From the NCBI RefSeq assembly GCF_003573695.1, contig NC_039363.1, forward strand, positions 152,794,406-152,858,405: 64,000 nucleotides of DNA. The letters run 5' to 3'. Each line of letters opens with the position of its first letter. The stretch's first letter is position 1. A program made the position numbers and the translations under genes. Under the pieces are notes generated by a model that did no database searches, was not told the DNA's origin, and saw only the letters and a list, made by a program, of their open reading frames with translations. Shown one piece after another: positions 34,333 through 45,713 of this stretch. Origin of the DNA: Papaver somniferum (taxonomy: Eukaryota; Streptophyta; Magnoliopsida; Ranunculales; Papaveraceae).

Positions 34333-35180
34333 TGTTATCAAATTACCTCCTATCAGGCGTCCACCAACTGAGAAAGAAGTGGAAGATCCCAAATACTGTC
34401 GTTAGCATAGGCACTGAGGGAGTTCACAGAGATCCTCTTCCTGTTAGGAGTTACATGCTTTCTGGGGACTCCATCCACAAAACTGTACAGTCTATGATGG
34501 AGCGTTTATGTGAGATGATCTATTTATCCAAAGCACAGTGTCAAGACAAGTTTGCATCCCTCAACCGTGTTGTATCAGGCAAGCGGTTGTTTTCAGTAGG
34601 AGAATCCGCTCCCAAATCCAAACCTCTCCTGGAAGGTACGGCTGCTAAATGTAACTGGGAACTCCTAACCGCTTCTCATCTGAAAGGTGTCGAGTTTGAT
34701 AGCACGTTGATTGGTGCAGCCTCTGACTTCAACATCATCACCATCAAGACTCTGAGATATGCAGAGATTTCGAAGCAAGAAGGTGTTCACTGCCCAACTG
34801 TGATCAGAAACTCAGAAGGAGAGCCAAAAAATGCATATGGGTACATTAATCTCGAAATCAAGATAGGAGACGCCCAAACACACGCCAAGTTTCATATTGT
34901 CAAGGAATACCCGAATTATGACATGGTTCTGGGGCGCTCATGGATACATAACAACAAAGACAAACTAGGAGTATGTCCCTTGCCAGTGTCTATACCTGAG
35001 AGGGTCTTTAACAAGCCGTCCAATCCTGAAGATTATTTGTTGTCGTATGGACAACTCGCAACTGTGACACAATTTCCTGGAGAGAGTGTAGCAACATTTT
35101 TTCGCAGGTTCCACACACAAGTAAGTCTTGTGGAAAAACTCTCTTTCAAACCGTCTATTTATTGTCCCATCAAGACCCAG
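34329..35180 (+). pseudogene. Protease region of element A
   Basis: Open from 34329 to a stop at 35316-35318. Blocks shared with B: DPLPVRSYMLSGDSIHKTVQ, MMERLCEMIYLSKAQCQDKF, KCNWELLTASHLKGVEFD, GYINLEIKIGDAQTHAKFHI, NYDMVLGRSWIHNNKDKLGV, PSNPEDYLLSYGQL. The last blocks look like the second half of a retroviral aspartic protease (the DMVLGRSW motif). The usual D-S/T-G catalytic triad is not clear; the corresponding place reads IGAASDFNI. It may be a protease-derived structural domain. Sequence after 35180 is not conserved in B. Confidence 0.7.
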
Positions 35181-35370
35181 GGACTTTGTCTGTCTATCAG
35201 TCTGTTGTCATCACTAACGCCTGATGTTGCTTACTCACGGGAGGGACTAATATACCCAAAGCCCAATCATGCGCGAAGGACATGCCTAGCGGAGATAAAT
35301 CTAAGTAACTATCCTTGAACTAAATGTTTTATATCTATTAGGCATATCAAATAAATTTTAAATATCCTAG

Positions 35371-36312
35371 TGTTGAGACGTACTAATTCCTCAACATTCA
35401 CTACTGTGTGTTCAGCCATACTGCCTCAACACATTTTCATCTTAGTGTTGAGACGTTTCCTCAATAATCACTAACGTGTTGTCAGGCATATTGCCTCAAC
35501 ACATTTTCATCATAGTGTTGAGACGTAGAAATTCCTCAACACTCACTACTGTGTTGTCAGGCATACTTCCTCAACACATTTTCATCTTAGTATTGAGACG
35601 TAACAATTCCTCAACACTCACTACTGTGTTGTCAGGCATACTGTCTCAACACATCCTCATCTTAGTGTTGAGACGTATCAATTCCTCAACACTCACTACT
35701 GTGTTGTCAGGCATACTGCCTCAACACAATTTCATCTTAGTGTTGAGCCGTAGTAATTCATCAATACTCACTACTATGTTGTCAGGCATACGACTTCAAC
35801 ACATTTTCATCTTAGTGTTGAGACGTAGCAATTCCTCAACACTCACTACTGTGTTGTCAGGCATACTGCCTCAACACATCCTCATCTTAGTGTTGAGACG
35901 TAAAAAATCCTCAACACTCACAACTGTGTTGTTAGGCATACTGCCTCAACACATTCTCATCTTAGTGTTGAGACTTACAAATTCCTCAACACTCACTACT
36001 ATGTTGTCAGGCATACTGCCTCAACACATTTTCATCTTAGTGTTGAGACGTACCAATTCCTCAACACTCACTACTGTGTTGTCAGGCATACTGCCTCAAC
36101 ACATTTTCATCTTACTGTTGAGACGTAGTAATTCCTCAACACTCATTATTGTGTTGTCAGGCATACTGCCTCAACACATTTTCATTTTAGTGTTGAGACG
36201 TAGCAATTCTCAACACTCACTAATGTGTTGTCAGGCATACTACCTCAACAGATCCCATCTTAGTGTTGAGACGTAGTGATTCCTCAACACTCACTACTGT
36301 GTTGTTAGGCAT
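35371..36312 (+). repeat. 75-bp minisatellite of element A, left part
   Basis: Thirteen tandem units, TTGAGACG landmarks at about 35373, 35448, 35518, 35593 and every 75 bp on to 36193 and 36266. Each unit contains two perfect inverted repeats: GTGTTGAG-(12 nt)-CTCAACAC, then TGTGTTG-(15 nt)-CAACACA with GGCA/TGCC nested inside. Because 75 is a multiple of 3, a 266-codon open frame results; it is not taken as a gene. The array is cut by element B and resumes at 45102. Confidence 0.93.
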
Positions 36313-36317
36313 ACTGC

Positions 36318-38601
36318 TGTTTTGGGGTAAAACTTATTCTGCTGTTTTTTTTGGTAATTTGGGGTGTGTTGATAAGAAATGAGTTCAAACCCTAAACAAA
36401 TACACTGCACGGGAATGCTTTTAGGTTTGAGAAATCAGTCTGTAAGACTCTGTCCTAAACCAAGAAATGGCCGTTCCAGATTCAATTCGGTCACAAGATG
36501 AAGGAGAAGGTTGATCTTAGGGAGGAAAGCGGAGAAGGTGTTTGAGATCATAGTGTTGAATTATGAAGGTGTGGATGTATATGACTTGTGTATCAGAAAA
36601 TGGTTTCTGGCTACTTGTGTTGATAACACCTATGTTCCCCCTTTCGAAAATAGATTGAAAATCTATTTATACAAGTCATTTGAGCACAACCCTGATCTCG
36701 TAGTAAGTGGAGGAAGTTAAGTGGTGGAGTAGCGGAGTTGTGTAAGAGGTGGTGATCATTGCGTGATCACTCCTTCACCCACTATTCCATCATTGTTAAC
36801 CGTCTTTTCATAACACGCTCTCATAACGGGCGCGTTGAACGCTGCACGCTGTAAACCGCCAGACTAATAACCCAGTAAGCATCCCCCAGTTTGTGACATG
36901 TTTGATGTCTTGAATAAGTGGGTCAAGTCGTGGGACCCGCCGCGGAGAATAGCATGGCGCTATTAGGTGAAATAACTAAGTTGTTTATGAGGCCAAAGTA
37001 AAATATTGTATGTATTCGATGCATGTGAAACATCGCATTGAAGCATCTCAAACTAATCGATGTTTATGAAGCATCATTGTTTTAGAGCCTGATTGAATAA
37101 GTCGCGGATAGGCGTCTTAAAGAAGACATCATGATCGACTACCTTTGGGTGATCGTTTGAGGAGCCTACCGTCAAGTCATTATTTGGCTGATCGCCTCAT
37201 GTGGAAGAGGGATGGCCGGTCTTTATAATATTGCTTTGCTTGATTTTGAAAAACAAATCCACGCCATCCAACTAGGATAGCAAAATTGGATGGACGAGAT
37301 GATTTGCGGCAGTTGCATACTGCCGTTGACGCAACTTTAGGATTGAGGAAGCCGTGTGACCTACCCCTCTTTGGGCACGTGTTTCGAGGCTTTGACCCCT
37401 AGTTTGCATAGACCGGTAAATCACGTGTAAAGATGGGTCCACATTGATCACGTTAACACCTTCGGGATCACTTAAATCTAGATCTATGCCGCTTGTTTAG
37501 GCTGGAAAAGATGGATGGTTGTGATCAATCTGGGACAGTTATGTACTGCCGAGACCTAAATTAGGGTTTTTAAACACAACACGTCTACTCAAGTTTGTGC
37601 AAGCGGCCGAGCACCCTATAAGCTTGCCATAGGCAAGTCGATCATCCAAGGGGAAAGTGGGATCGCCAATTACCATGTTGGCCCCTCTTTGATCATTCCA
37701 GGGAAGATCTCAGTCGTCCAATAAGGCAGGCAAAGTTGGACAGTTGTGATCGATTTGCGGCAGTAATGTGTTGCCGCAAACACCGATTAGAGATTCAAAG
37801 CAGCCGTGTCTACCCTAGTTCAATCGAATGACTTGGTGTGCTATCAACTCCCATGAGCAAGTCGATTGGTAAGGGATAATATTGGGCTGGTGGCGAACGC
37901 ATTGGCATTTCCTTGATCGTTTGGAACGCGATCTAATCCATCCAACTAGGATGGCGAAGTTGGACAGATATGATGACTCTTGAGACCATTTTTTACAGTC
38001 TTAGCTCATTCGATCCATTCTTGCACAGCGCGATCACCCATGTTTGGGATCAGTGTTCAAAGCACTTCTCGGCTGAGGGAATGGGACTCGATCGTTTAGG
38101 GCGCTATTGGGCCCGCCGGTAGTCACTGCGGTCTAGATTTTCTTTAAGAATAAATGTGTGTTCAATCACACCAACTTTAATTAAAAGTGGGTGAACACAT
38201 CGATCTCTTTGTCAGAGAGATGTAACTCGTATGAGTATTTTTATGCAGATCCCAATACTAACACTTCATGAGATTCATGCTACTCTACTGAGAGTGAGCA
38301 TTGATCATCATGTCATGTCAGTATTGAGAGTTCTACTGGGAACATAGCACGGAAAAATATCAGGCGAGTCATGCATTAGTTAATAATGATGGCATAAAAA
38401 TAGAATTCACAGAATACTTGGGATTACTACTGTGTGCATCATTATGAATGAATTTCATATATACTGAGTTGTTCAATACATGTGTAAATAAAGAGGTTTG
38501 ATCACTCATCACATTCAAACGGCCGTTATTCCTTTGCAGGATCACGACGCTAAATATAGGGTTTTACGATTTTGACCCTGAACTAAAAACCACCATCAAT
38601 A
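36318..38601 (-). repeat. 3' LTR of element B (2,284 bp)
   Basis: Plus-strand ends TGTTTTGGGGT and ACCACCATCAATA. It holds several diverged internal repeats, each with the inverted repeat TCCAAC...GTTGGA (37264-37293, 37716-37741, 37941-37964). Relative to the other LTR it lacks about 100 bp corresponding to 44535-44632. Confidence 0.92.
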
Positions 38602-38616
38602 TTAAGTCCCCTGTCA
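38602..38616 (-). promoter_or_regulatory. Polypurine tract of element B
   Basis: Minus strand reads TGACAGGGGACTTAA immediately before the 3' LTR. Element A has GCAGGGGATTAA at the equivalent site (45702-45713). Confidence 0.6.
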
Positions 38617-39400
38617 CTAGATGGTGACAGATAAAGAAATTCTCAAGAGGAGTTCGATGCACTTTACCAGGATAGAGACTGGCTTGGTCCTTGCGTACGG
38701 CACGTTTCCTTTCAGCGCGGTTATCTTTTTCAGATATATAAGTATCTACCTAATTGTTATCCCGTATCTGGAGCCTTTATACACGGGGAGTAGAGACTCC
38801 TTTTCTTCCCGGGTCTTGCTGATTTGTAGAATATAAAGAAGACGCTGGAGTCTTTTCTCATCACAGGATTGCTTCTCTTCCTCGTTCCAGGTATTGCTCC
38901 TTGTTCATTATGCAGATTTTTGATTGATTATAACGATTTTTATTTACCAGCTGTCGGTATGATCATAACATCCCTTTTTGCAGTGTATGATGGGAGCTGC
39001 TGGTGATGATTACTCTTTTACTTCTCCACAGAAGAGCTTCGAAGTCGACAAACCTGAGGCTAGCGAGTTCGAGGAGGTGATGGACAAAATAGATCCTCCA
39101 TTTGGTGAAGCTGATCGTGCCATGCAGGGTATGTCTCTTCTGCAACTATGTTTCATTCGGAAGAGTGCTCAGGCTTTCTTTGCTTCGGTCGGCATGTAGG
39201 CGCGGCGTAGCGTCTCAGCTGCCGAGTGCGAGAGCTGAAAGGTTTGCAGCTCGGCTAAAGCGACGAAGGATCGAGCATGAGCGACCTTCTAGTGAAAACA
39301 AGTATGGTTACCCTGTCTGTAATGGAGTCATCAATGATGCGTTTTATGTATGCTGTCTCTGTGATGATTTCTCATGATCCCAGATAATGAAGGAGGATGT
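38617..39400 (+). other. Coding-like sequence antisense to element B
   Basis: On the opposite strand to B's gag, between the integrase remnant and the 3' LTR, there is gene-like sequence: a possible acceptor (CATCCCTTTTTGCAG) before 38975, then a frame reading MMGAAGDDYSFTSPQKSFEV and EEVMDKIDPPFGEADRAMQG with a possible donor after it, and ENKYGYPVCNGVINDAFYVC near 39300. Tat-lineage elements are known to carry an extra antisense ORF at this place; whether this is one, or a captured host fragment, is open. Function unknown. Confidence 0.45.
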
Positions 39401-39886
39401 GATAATGAAAGCCAGAGATTAATCACGAACCTGTATTCCAGTTGGCAAAGTTTCACAAATCCCATTATGGTGATACCACTTCATTGTTGGAGTAGGTCGT
39501 TCTTCCAGGCGCTTATCCTAATAATCATACGAATCCCCTTCCCTTTCCTTCCTGCATGTAGGCCTTCAATATTTTTCGAAAGATGTTTCTTCCTTAGGGT
39601 TTTGTTTCTTCTAGTTTGGACTAATGGGTAATGAGGGTTTAGGTTTGCTCAAGACTTTGCGCCACGATTCATAGGCAAAGAGATTTCTAAAAGGAAATAA
39701 TATTTTGATTAACAATAATGAAACCCTAATTATGAATGCCAGCAGTGCAATCATTTTGGAGGAATTACAAATATTGCATGATAAAAAGGGAAATTGCTGA
39801 AGGAAATACTTAAGAGAACGCTGGAGGAAAAGGTAGCATAGCGTTTTAGGTATGGAGAATGCTGGAGGAAATGATAGCACAACGTT
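39401..39886. other. Unassigned interior of element B
   Basis: No domain recognised. At 39790-39900 there is an imperfect direct repeat of about 55 bp (AACGCTGGAGGAAAAGGTAG / AATGCTGGAGGAAATGATAG, each followed by an ACGTTTTAGGTAT-like end). Confidence 0.5.
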
Positions 39887-40196
39887 TTAGGTATTGTAGG
39901 GTTCGAGCCATCGTGAGTGAATCGTCACGCCTTCTAGTTTGTCAGCATTGATGAGCTTGCAGTAACCGCCTAAGATAACATCTGCCACCAGGTATGGCTT
40001 ATCTTCCTTTTCTGTAGGCGAATCGGACTGAGCAATCACTTTCACTGTCACATCCCCAACTTGAGACGCGGTCGCCTTTATTACCAAATCTCCAATTTTA
40101 AATGGGTTTGGGCGTTGCACTCCTACTTGGTCCTTGGACTCGTCATCTTTAATCGAGACAACTTCTAAACTTTTGACAAAGCGTTTGAAAGGACCA
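39887..40196 (-). pseudogene. Integrase C-terminal remnant of element B
   Basis: Frame with PFKRFVKSLEVVSIKDDESK, then NPFKIGDLVIKA...PYLVADVILGGYCKLINADK...IHSRWLEPYNT. This is the pattern of the tail of Ty3/gypsy integrases (F-x-GDLV ... GAY-L ... WN/L-x-YY). It follows within about 10 bp of the protease region, so RT, RNase H and the integrase core have been lost between them. The conserved ends suggest a long-standing deletion derivative. Confidence 0.6.
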
Positions 40197-40204
40197 TCAT
40201 CCCA

Positions 40205-41062
40205 TTAACATCTCCTAATGGCGGTTGGGTTGTTGATTGGAGCAAGTCTTCGGGACTTAGCAAAAGGAGGAGTGACTGGTTGCAAAAAGGGTTGTTCGAT
40301 AAGACTTACTTGGGTTCGGAATCTTCTGACGTATGATGATGGGCTTTCTCCAGGTAATTGCGTCACATCGGCAAGCTGCCGATACGACAACAGGTAATCT
40401 TCGGGATTTGACGGCTTGTTGGTAATCCTTTCAGGTATAGACACTGGCAAAGGACACACTCTTAGGTTTGCTTTGTTGTTATGCACCCACGAGCATCTCA
40501 GAATCATATCATAGTTTGGATAATCTTTCACAATATGAAACTTACCGCATGCTAGAGCGTCTCATATCTTTATTTAGAGGTCAACGTATCCATAAGCGTC
40601 TCTAGACTCTCCTTCAGAGTATTTAATTATGGTTGGTCAATAAACAACTTCCTGCTTCGAAACCTTTGCAGCTTTCAGGGCCTTGACGGTGACAATGTTG
40701 AAATCAGAGGCTACGTCGATCAGCATGTTATCGAACTCGACATCCTTCAAGTGAGCGACGGTTAGGAGTCCCCAGTTATATCTCGCGTTTCCTAGGAATG
40801 ATTGCAGTTCAGGGGCAACTTCCTTAACCGAAAACAGACGCTTTCCTGATACGACATGGTTAAGAGCCCCAAACATGTCTTGACGTTGTGCCTTTGAGAA
40901 ATACGAAATTTCACACAATCGTTCCATCATAGACTGCACAGTCTTATGAACAGAGTCCCCAGAAATCATGCAACTCCTAACAGGAAGGGGGTCTCTGTTG
41001 ACTCCTTCGTTTCCTAGTTGAAGTTCCCCAGCGTCCACCTTCTCCTTGAAAATGCGCTTCAA
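40205..41062 (-). pseudogene. Protease region of element B
   Basis: Two frames. 41062-40637 carries FKEKVDAGELQLGNEGVNRD, LCEISYFSKAQRQDMFGALN and YNWGLLTVAHLKDVEFDNML. 40531-40205 carries MKDYPNYDMILRCSWVHNNK and SNPEDYLLSYRQLADVTQLP. A frame change lies between (40550-40640). It ends with SRRLAPINNPTAIRRC just before the integrase remnant. Confidence 0.75.
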
Positions 41063-42646
41063 CTTGTTGCAGTCACTGGTTGGGTGATTGACGAACCTGT
41101 GTTAACGACAGTATTTGGGATTCACCATCTCTTCTTCAGTGGGTGGACGTCTAAGAGGAGGTAGCTTGATTGCATCATCTTGAATCCATGCTTCCAGTAG
41201 TTCAATTACTTCATCTATTGAAAATGGGAAATCTAGAGCAGCATCTCCAGCTTCGGGAGTTTTAGCCGTGGATTTCCAGGATGGAGTCGTCTGTGCTGAC
41301 GCTGCGTGCTTGGGTTGTTGCTCCGTTTCTGGAGCTTTCCTTTTTCATCCTTCACCTACCACGCTCACAGAAGGACCGGTATTGTATTATTTATTGATGA
41401 GGCGCCTGTTCCCTCGAGTTTCGCGTGCATCCTCACCTCTGGCCGGTCTAGTTCTTTCTAAAAGCGCTGGTGTGATCGTAGCTGATCACTTAGAAGCTTC
41501 ATGAAGTTCAGAGAACGTCTGGAAGCGGAGATTTTCCAGTAAAGCACGGTAGATGGGAACCATACCATTAATGCACGACTCTACCAATTTTTTTCCGGTC
41601 ACGTTTGGATCGTGACAGTCCAAAGCTTGAATTCTGAATCTCTTGACGTAAACGTTCGGATGCTCGTTGTTTCACTGAAACATTCTTTCCAAGTCCGAGA
41701 AAGTGATTTGCTCGGACACAAAGAAATACTTCTTGTGAAAGGCGGTGACCATCTCACACCAGTTTGATATGTTGTTTGGTGCGATGTTGTTATACCAGGT
41801 GTATGCTCTTCCAGTAAGCGATTTTGAGAATTCTTTCAGGCGGAGGACGTGATCGTAATCGCGTTCTCCCAAAGATTCCAAAAAACAAGAAATTTGTTCG
41901 CGAGCGTTATTAGTACCATCATAAAGGGAAAACTGAGGAGAGGAATATCCTCTCGGTAGGGGAACTCTCTGCATATCAGGAGGATATGGAGGTTGGTGTT
42001 GGTGCAGGTCCACTGGGTTTTCCTTGCCTCGATTTTGGAGAAGTCGTTCCAGATCTTCACGAGTGATGAAGTTGGATGAATGGTTCCTTTCCCATGGGCG
42101 TTCAGGAGAAATACGAGCTTCTTTATCTAGGTAGGCACGTCTTGCTGAAGCACTCGCGCCAGGCGTATTGAAGGTACTCCTTGTTGGTTCCAGGGGTTGT
42201 CGTGACTCTTGTGGCAATCGTTCTGTTAATGTCTTGAGGAAAGTGAGCACCTCTTTTTGGGTCGAAGCCATGTCTGTCTAATCCTTAGCTAGAATTTCTT
42301 GCCTCTCCATCAAATCAACAATGGTGATAGGGGGTTGGCCTCCTATGACTCATCCGGCCCCTCGTCCTGACGGGGGAGTAGCAGCTGCTCTGGTGATGAC
42401 TGGAGGTGTTACACTTGAAAAAATGTTGGGGTTTGCGTCTGCTTTGGCTCTAGTGATGAGAGGTGTTACCGAGGGAACATCTCATGCTCCGCTGGTGTTG
42501 GTGGTAGAGGACATAGTTCCACGAGGTGCGTTGATCGTATTGACAGGCTGTATGGTAGCATCACTGACAGGGACATCAACACCGAGAGTGTTGTCAGTGC
42601 TAGTTCCATCGGAATTGGTCGCCGACCCAGACCTAAGATCCACCAT
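41063..42646 (-). pseudogene. Gag of element B
   Basis: Starts MVDLRSGSATNSDG at 42646. Stops interrupt the N-terminal part (near 42485, 42340 and 42285). Then open from 42271: TQKEVLTFLKTLTERLPQES, FITREDLERLLQNRGKENPV, FSLYDGTNNAREQISCFLES, KSLTGRAYTWYNNIAPNNIS, KKYFFVSEQITFSDLERM. After a stop at 41672 the core continues (YVKRFRIQALDCHDPNVT, NLRFQTFSELHEASK, FVNHPTSDCNKLKRIFKEK). It is the best preserved gag of the three related elements and helps place breaks in A and C. Confidence 0.82.
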
Positions 42647-42704
42647 TTTGAATTTTGAGAAAATTGAAATGAAATTGAAATTTGATCTTGCAACCGAGAG
42701 ATTA

Positions 42705-42726
42705 ATCTCCCACTGTGGTCGCTAGT
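42705..42726 (-). promoter_or_regulatory. Primer-binding-site region of element B
   Basis: Minus strand AACTAGCGACCACAGTGGGA directly after the LTR end (TTTACCCCAAAAGA at this copy). Shared core with A and C. Confidence 0.55.
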
Positions 42727-45101
42727 TCTTTTGGGGTAAAACTGATTCTGCTATTTTTGTGGTAATTTGGGGTGTGTTGATGAGAACGAGTTCAAAACCT
42801 AAACAAATGCACTGTACGAGAATGTTTTTAGGTTCGAGAAATCAATTTGTAAGACTCTGGCCTAAACCAAGAAATGGTCGTTCCAGATTCAATTCAGTCA
42901 CAAGGTGAAGGAGAAGGGTTGATCTTAGGGACGGAAGCGGAGAAGGTGTTTGAGATCAGAGTGTAGAATTATGAAGGTGTGGTTGTTTATGACTTGCGTA
43001 TCAGAAAATGGTTTCTGGATACTTTTATTTATAACACTTGTGTTCCCCCTTTTGAAAATAGATTGAAAATCTATTTGTGTTCCCCCTTTTTGGCTACAAG
43101 TCCTGATCTCCTAGGAAGTGGAGGAAGTTAAGTGGTGGAGTAATGGATTTGTGTAAGAGGTGGTGATCATTGAGTGATTACGCCTTCACCCACTACTCCA
43201 TCATTGCTAACCGTCTTTTCCTAACACGTTCTCGTAATGGGCGCGTTGCACGCTGCACGTTGTAAACCTCCAGATCAATACCCCAGTAAGCATTCCCCAG
43301 TTTGTGACATGTTTGATGTCTCGAATAAGTGGATCAAGTCGTGGGACCCGCCGCGGAGAATAACATGGCGCTATTAGGTGAAACAACTAAGTTGTTTATG
43401 AGGCCAATATAAAATATTGTATGTATTCGATGAACGTGAAACATCGCATTTAAGCAGCTCAAAATAATCGATGTGTATGAGGAATCATTTTTTTATAGCC
43501 TGATTGAATAAGTCGCGGATAGGCGTCTTAAAGAAGACAGCATGATCGACCACCTTTGGGTGATCGTTTGAGAACCCTACGGTTAAGTCATTATTTGGCC
43601 GATCGCTTCATATGGAAGAGGGATGACCGGTCTTTACAATGTTGCTTTGCTTGTTTTCGAAAAACAAAACCACACCATCCAACTAGGTTAGCAAAGTTGG
43701 ATGGACGAGATGATTTGCGGCAGTTGCATATTTCCAAAGACACAACTTTAGGATTGAGGAAGCCGTGTGACCCACCCCTCTTTGGGCGTGCGTTTCGAGG
43801 CGGAGCCCTAGTTTGTGTAGGCCGTTCAATCACATGTAAAGGTGGGTCCACAGTGATCACGTTAACACCTTCGGGATCACTTAAATCTAGATCTATGCCG
43901 CTCGTTTAGGCTGGCGAAGATGGATAGTTGTGATCAATCTGCGACATTTATGTACTGCCGTGACCTAAATAAGGGTTTTTGAACACAACACGTCTGCTCA
44001 AGTTTGTGCAAGCGGTCGAGCACCCTATAGGATTTCCATAGGCAAGTCGATCGTCCAAGGGGAAAGTGGGGCCGCCAGTGACCATGTCGGTGCCTCTTTG
44101 ATCATTCCAGAGAAGATCTCAGTCGTCCAACAAGGCTGGAAAAGTTGGACAGTTGTGATCGATTTGCGGCAGTAATGTGTTGCCACAAACACCGATTAAG
44201 GCTTCAAAGCAGCCGTGTCTACCCTAGTTCAATCGAACGACTTGGTGTCCTATCAACTCCCATGAGCAAGTCAATTGGTATGGGATAATATTTGGCCGGT
44301 GGCAAACGCATTGGCATTTCCTTGATCGTTTGAAACGCAATCTAAGCCGTCCAACTAGGCTGGCGAAGTTGGACGAATATGATGACTCTTGAGACGTTTT
44401 TTACAGTCTTAGCTCGTTCGAGCCATTCTTGCACAGCGCGATCACCCATGTTTGGGATCGGCGTTCAAAGCACTTCGCGACTGAGGAAATGGGACTCGAT
44501 CGTCTAGGGCACTAGTGGGTCCGCCGTTAGTCACTACTGTGATTGCCTAATTCTATTAGGAGTAAGCTATGCTTGTCAAATCTTGCGGCCAAGTTGTGTG
44601 GCCGTGATTATTTCAGAGACTGACATTAACAGTCTAAATTTTCTTTAAGAATAAATATGTGTTCAATCACGCCAACTTTAATTAAAAGTGTGTGAACACT
44701 TCGATCTCTTTGTCAGAGAGATGTAACTCGTATGAGTATTTTTGTGCATATCCCAATACTAATACTTCGGGAGATTCATGCTACTCTGCTGAGAGTGAGC
44801 ATTGATCGTCATGTCATGTCAGTATTAAGAGTTCTACTGGGAACATAGCACGGAAAAATATCAGGCGAGTCATGCATTAGTTAATAATGCTGACATAAAA
44901 TAAAATTCACAGAATACTTGGGATTACTACTGTGCGCATCATTCTGAATGAGTTTCATATATACTGAGTTGTTCAATACATGTGTAAATAAAGATGTTTG
45001 AGCACTCATCACTTTCAAATGGCCTTTATCCCTTTGCAGGATCACGACGCTAAATATAGGGTTTTACGATTTTGACTCTGAACTAAAAACCACTATCAAC
45101 A
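42727..45101 (-). repeat. 5' LTR of element B (2,375 bp)
   Basis: Plus-strand left end TCTTTTGGGG (one change from TGTTTTGGGG); right end CACTATCAACA. It carries the same internal repeats as the other LTR, including CCATCCAAC...GTTGGATGG at 43675-43703 and GTCCAAC...GTTGGAC near 44124-44150 and 44350-44376. Confidence 0.92.
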
Positions 45102-45560
45102 ACTGCCTCAACACATCCCCAGCTTGGTGCTGAGACATACCAATTCCTCAACACTCACTATTGTGTTGTCAGGCATACTGCCTCAACACATCCTCATCTT
45201 TGTGTTGAGACGTACCCATTCCTCAACACTCACTACTGTGTTGTCAGGCATACTGCCTCAACACATTTTCATCTTAGTGTTGAGACGTAGCAACTCCTAA
45301 ATACTCATTAATGTGTTGTCAGGCATCACTACCTCAACACATCTTTATCTTAGTATTAAAACGCACAACCTCCTCAATACTCACCCATGTTGTCAGGCAT
45401 CACTGCCTCAACATATCATACTGTTGATGGCTCCACCACCTCAACATTCATCTTTGTATTCAAGGCTTAACTGCCTTAACGCTCATCGGTTGAGGCTCCA
45501 TCACTTAAATACATCATTTTAGTGTTCTCGGCATCAACGTGCTAGAAGGGTGATTGTTAT
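45102..45560 (+). repeat. 75-bp minisatellite of element A, right part
   Basis: Continuation of the 75-bp array after element B. About four units (TGAGAC landmarks near 45130, 45207, 45282), progressively degraded to about 45480 and then only scattered CCTCAAC motifs. The first bases complete the unit cut at 36312. Confidence 0.88.
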
Positions 45561-45713
45561 TTTCCTCGACGTTTCATTAAACATGTCCTTCTCAAATACC
45601 AAGCCGCTCTATCTTGGTAACCTCTGTCTAACTCTTCTCGTGAATTTTCATTTGTCACCATCTAGTGCTTACCCCGCATCAATGTCACTATTAAGTGCTA
45701 TGCAGGGGATTAA
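45561..45713 (+). promoter_or_regulatory. 3' interior of element A with polypurine tract
   Basis: Short non-coding segment ending TGCAGGGGATTAA (45701-45713) immediately before the LTR start TGTTGATGG. It is the likely plus-strand primer, matching B's CAGGGGACTTAA. Confidence 0.6.

Larger units (their letters stand above)
36318..45101 (-). mobile_element. Element B: non-autonomous Tat-like LTR retrotransposon nested in A
   Basis: 8,784 bp on the minus strand with perfect TSD ACTGC at 36313-36317 and 45102-45106. LTRs at 36318-38601 and 42727-45101. In transcript order: 5' LTR (right), PBS, gag, protease, a short piece resembling the end of integrase, an unassigned region with antisense coding-like sequence, PPT, 3' LTR (left). 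RT, RNase H and most of integrase are absent. It interrupts a unit of A's 75-bp array, so it is younger than A. Confidence 0.93.

Noticed and set aside
35476..36276. 266-codon open frame with 25-residue repeats
   Set aside because: It follows from the 75-bp tandem unit being a multiple of three without a stop. The frame is broken in the degraded right part of the array, and inverted repeats explain the conservation better than coding.
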